Assembly (NCBI GenBank): GCA_031273545.1
Contig: JAISRQ010000027.1
Span: 1-6,301, forward strand
Direction of reading: 5' to 3'
DNA length: 6,301 bases
Source of the DNA: Holosporales bacterium
GTDB lineage: Bacteria > Pseudomonadota > Alphaproteobacteria > BNTO01
Position 1 is the first letter of the stretch; every line of letters begins with the position of its first letter. Made by a program: the position numbers and the translations under genes. Below are positions 5,667-6,301 of the stretch, piece after piece. The notes beneath the pieces are model-generated. The model ran no database searches. It was given only the letters and a program-made list of their open reading frames with translations, and was not told the origin of the DNA.

Positions 5667-6301
5667 ATGGCAAAAGATCTTTCGCCTGCGGATGATTTGC
5701 TCTTTAAGTTGATCTTCGGCAGCCAACACAGCAAGCGAGTACTCAAGCATCTGTTGAATAGTATTCTTGCTCCAACTGGAACACCTATTGAGGAAATTGA
5801 GATCGAAAATACTGAAATTGTCCCCGAAATATTCAATGGGCGAGGAGTACGTTTGGATGTGCGCGCAAAAGCCGAGGACGGGAGATTGTGCGATATAGAG
5901 ATCCAGAAAGCAAATGAAGGTGATATGTGGGAGCGCTCGATGTACTATTGGGCGTCGCTGTGCTCTAGGCATTTGGACAAGAGTCAGGGATTTGGATTAC
6001 TAAAGAAGACGATATGTATAAACTTACTAGAATTTGATATTACAAAGAATGGGGAAAATAAAGACAAATTTTGGAGCATATATCACGTTACAGAAGATAG
6101 TACTGGAGAGCGGTATGGAAAAGATTTGTTCGAGATTCACTTTTTAGAAATGAAGAAGGTGCACGGAGTTCAGAAGGATTGCCCAATCACGTGGTGGATC
6201 GAGTTCTTGAACAATCCTTTGTCCGATAATATTAAGGAAATTGTAAAGTTTGAACCAATTATTGGGGAGGCAGTTGATATGTTTAATACGGTGTCTAAGG
6301 A
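5667..6301 (+). CDS. Rpn family recombination-promoting nuclease/putative transposase, 3' end outside the window
   Basis: The 211 codons present belong to the PD-(D/E)XK nuclease family transposases (PDDEXK_2 type, related to E. coli Rpn proteins). Members described in E. coli are DNA endonucleases that raise RecA-independent recombination; the role here is inferred from family only. The N-terminus LSPADDLLFKLIFGSQHSKR (5-24) is the family hallmark. The nuclease core has Asp64 in RLDVRAK and Glu78-Gln80 in DIEIQK, followed by WERSMYYWASLCSRHL, so the active site looks intact. The ATG at 5667 is chosen because an in-frame TAG lies ten codons upstream and the family motif begins at once. No good ribosome site is seen. 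The gene is divergent from infA. It is cut only by the window edge; no frameshift is visible. Confidence 0.9.
   Translation, partial: MAKDLSPADDLLFKLIFGSQHSKRVLKHLLNSILAPTGTPIEEIEIENTEIVPEIFNGRGVRLDVRAKAEDGRLCDIEIQKANEGDMWERSMYYWASLCSRHLDKSQGFGLLKKTICINLLEFDITKNGENKDKFWSIYHVTEDSTGERYGKDLFEIHFLEMKKVHGVQKDCPITWWIEFLNNPLSDNIKEIVKFEPIIGEAVDMFNTVSK

Noticed and set aside
5622..5972. Minus-strand open frame of 116 codons opposite the Rpn gene
   Set aside because: It lies antisense to a recognised family, spans the promoter region, and shows no domain.

Overview
The window looks like chromosomal DNA from an alphaproteobacterium. The MreB (for example the stretch around residues 60-100) and the 72-residue IF-1 are of clear alphaproteobacterial type, and the FabG C-terminal half resembles alphaproteobacterial and rickettsial FabG. 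The moderate GC content by eye, the unusual gene order and an Rpn-family nuclease/transposase gene suggest a host-associated lineage of Holosporales or Rickettsiales type. That placement is inference, because nothing here names a genus.

Seven genes lie on the minus strand. Reading from right to left in transcription order they are infA (IF-1), mreB, fabG, bioF, xseB, a YbhG-like HlyD-family adaptor and a YbhF-like ABC ATPase. mreB-fabG-bioF are 9 and 26 bp apart, xseB and the adaptor are 10 bp apart, and the adaptor and ATPase overlap by 4 bp (ATGA). A 103-bp gap with a hairpin separates infA from mreB, and a 166-bp gap separates bioF from xseB. The last five or six genes could be one or two transcripts. 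At the right end a gene for an Rpn/PD-(D/E)XK protein reads divergently on the plus strand and runs off the window.

Functionally this is a mixed cluster: translation initiation (infA), cell shape (mreB), fatty-acid elongation or a pimeloyl supply step (fabG), biotin synthesis (bioF), DNA repair (xseB) and the inner-membrane part of an efflux system (adaptor plus ATPase). No ABC-2 permease is visible, and the ATPase has only one nucleotide-binding domain. That domain resembles the N-terminal, H-loop-degenerate half of YbhF/RbbA, so the exporter is incomplete as seen and its other parts should lie left of base 1 or elsewhere.

I find no tRNA, rRNA, CRISPR array, complete insertion sequence or convincing Rho-independent terminator. 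I also do not see a clearly new biological system. The best leads are the half-ATPase of the exporter, mreB uncoupled from mreC/mreD and joined to fabG-bioF, the altered FabG cofactor loop, and the structured infA/rpn intergenic region.
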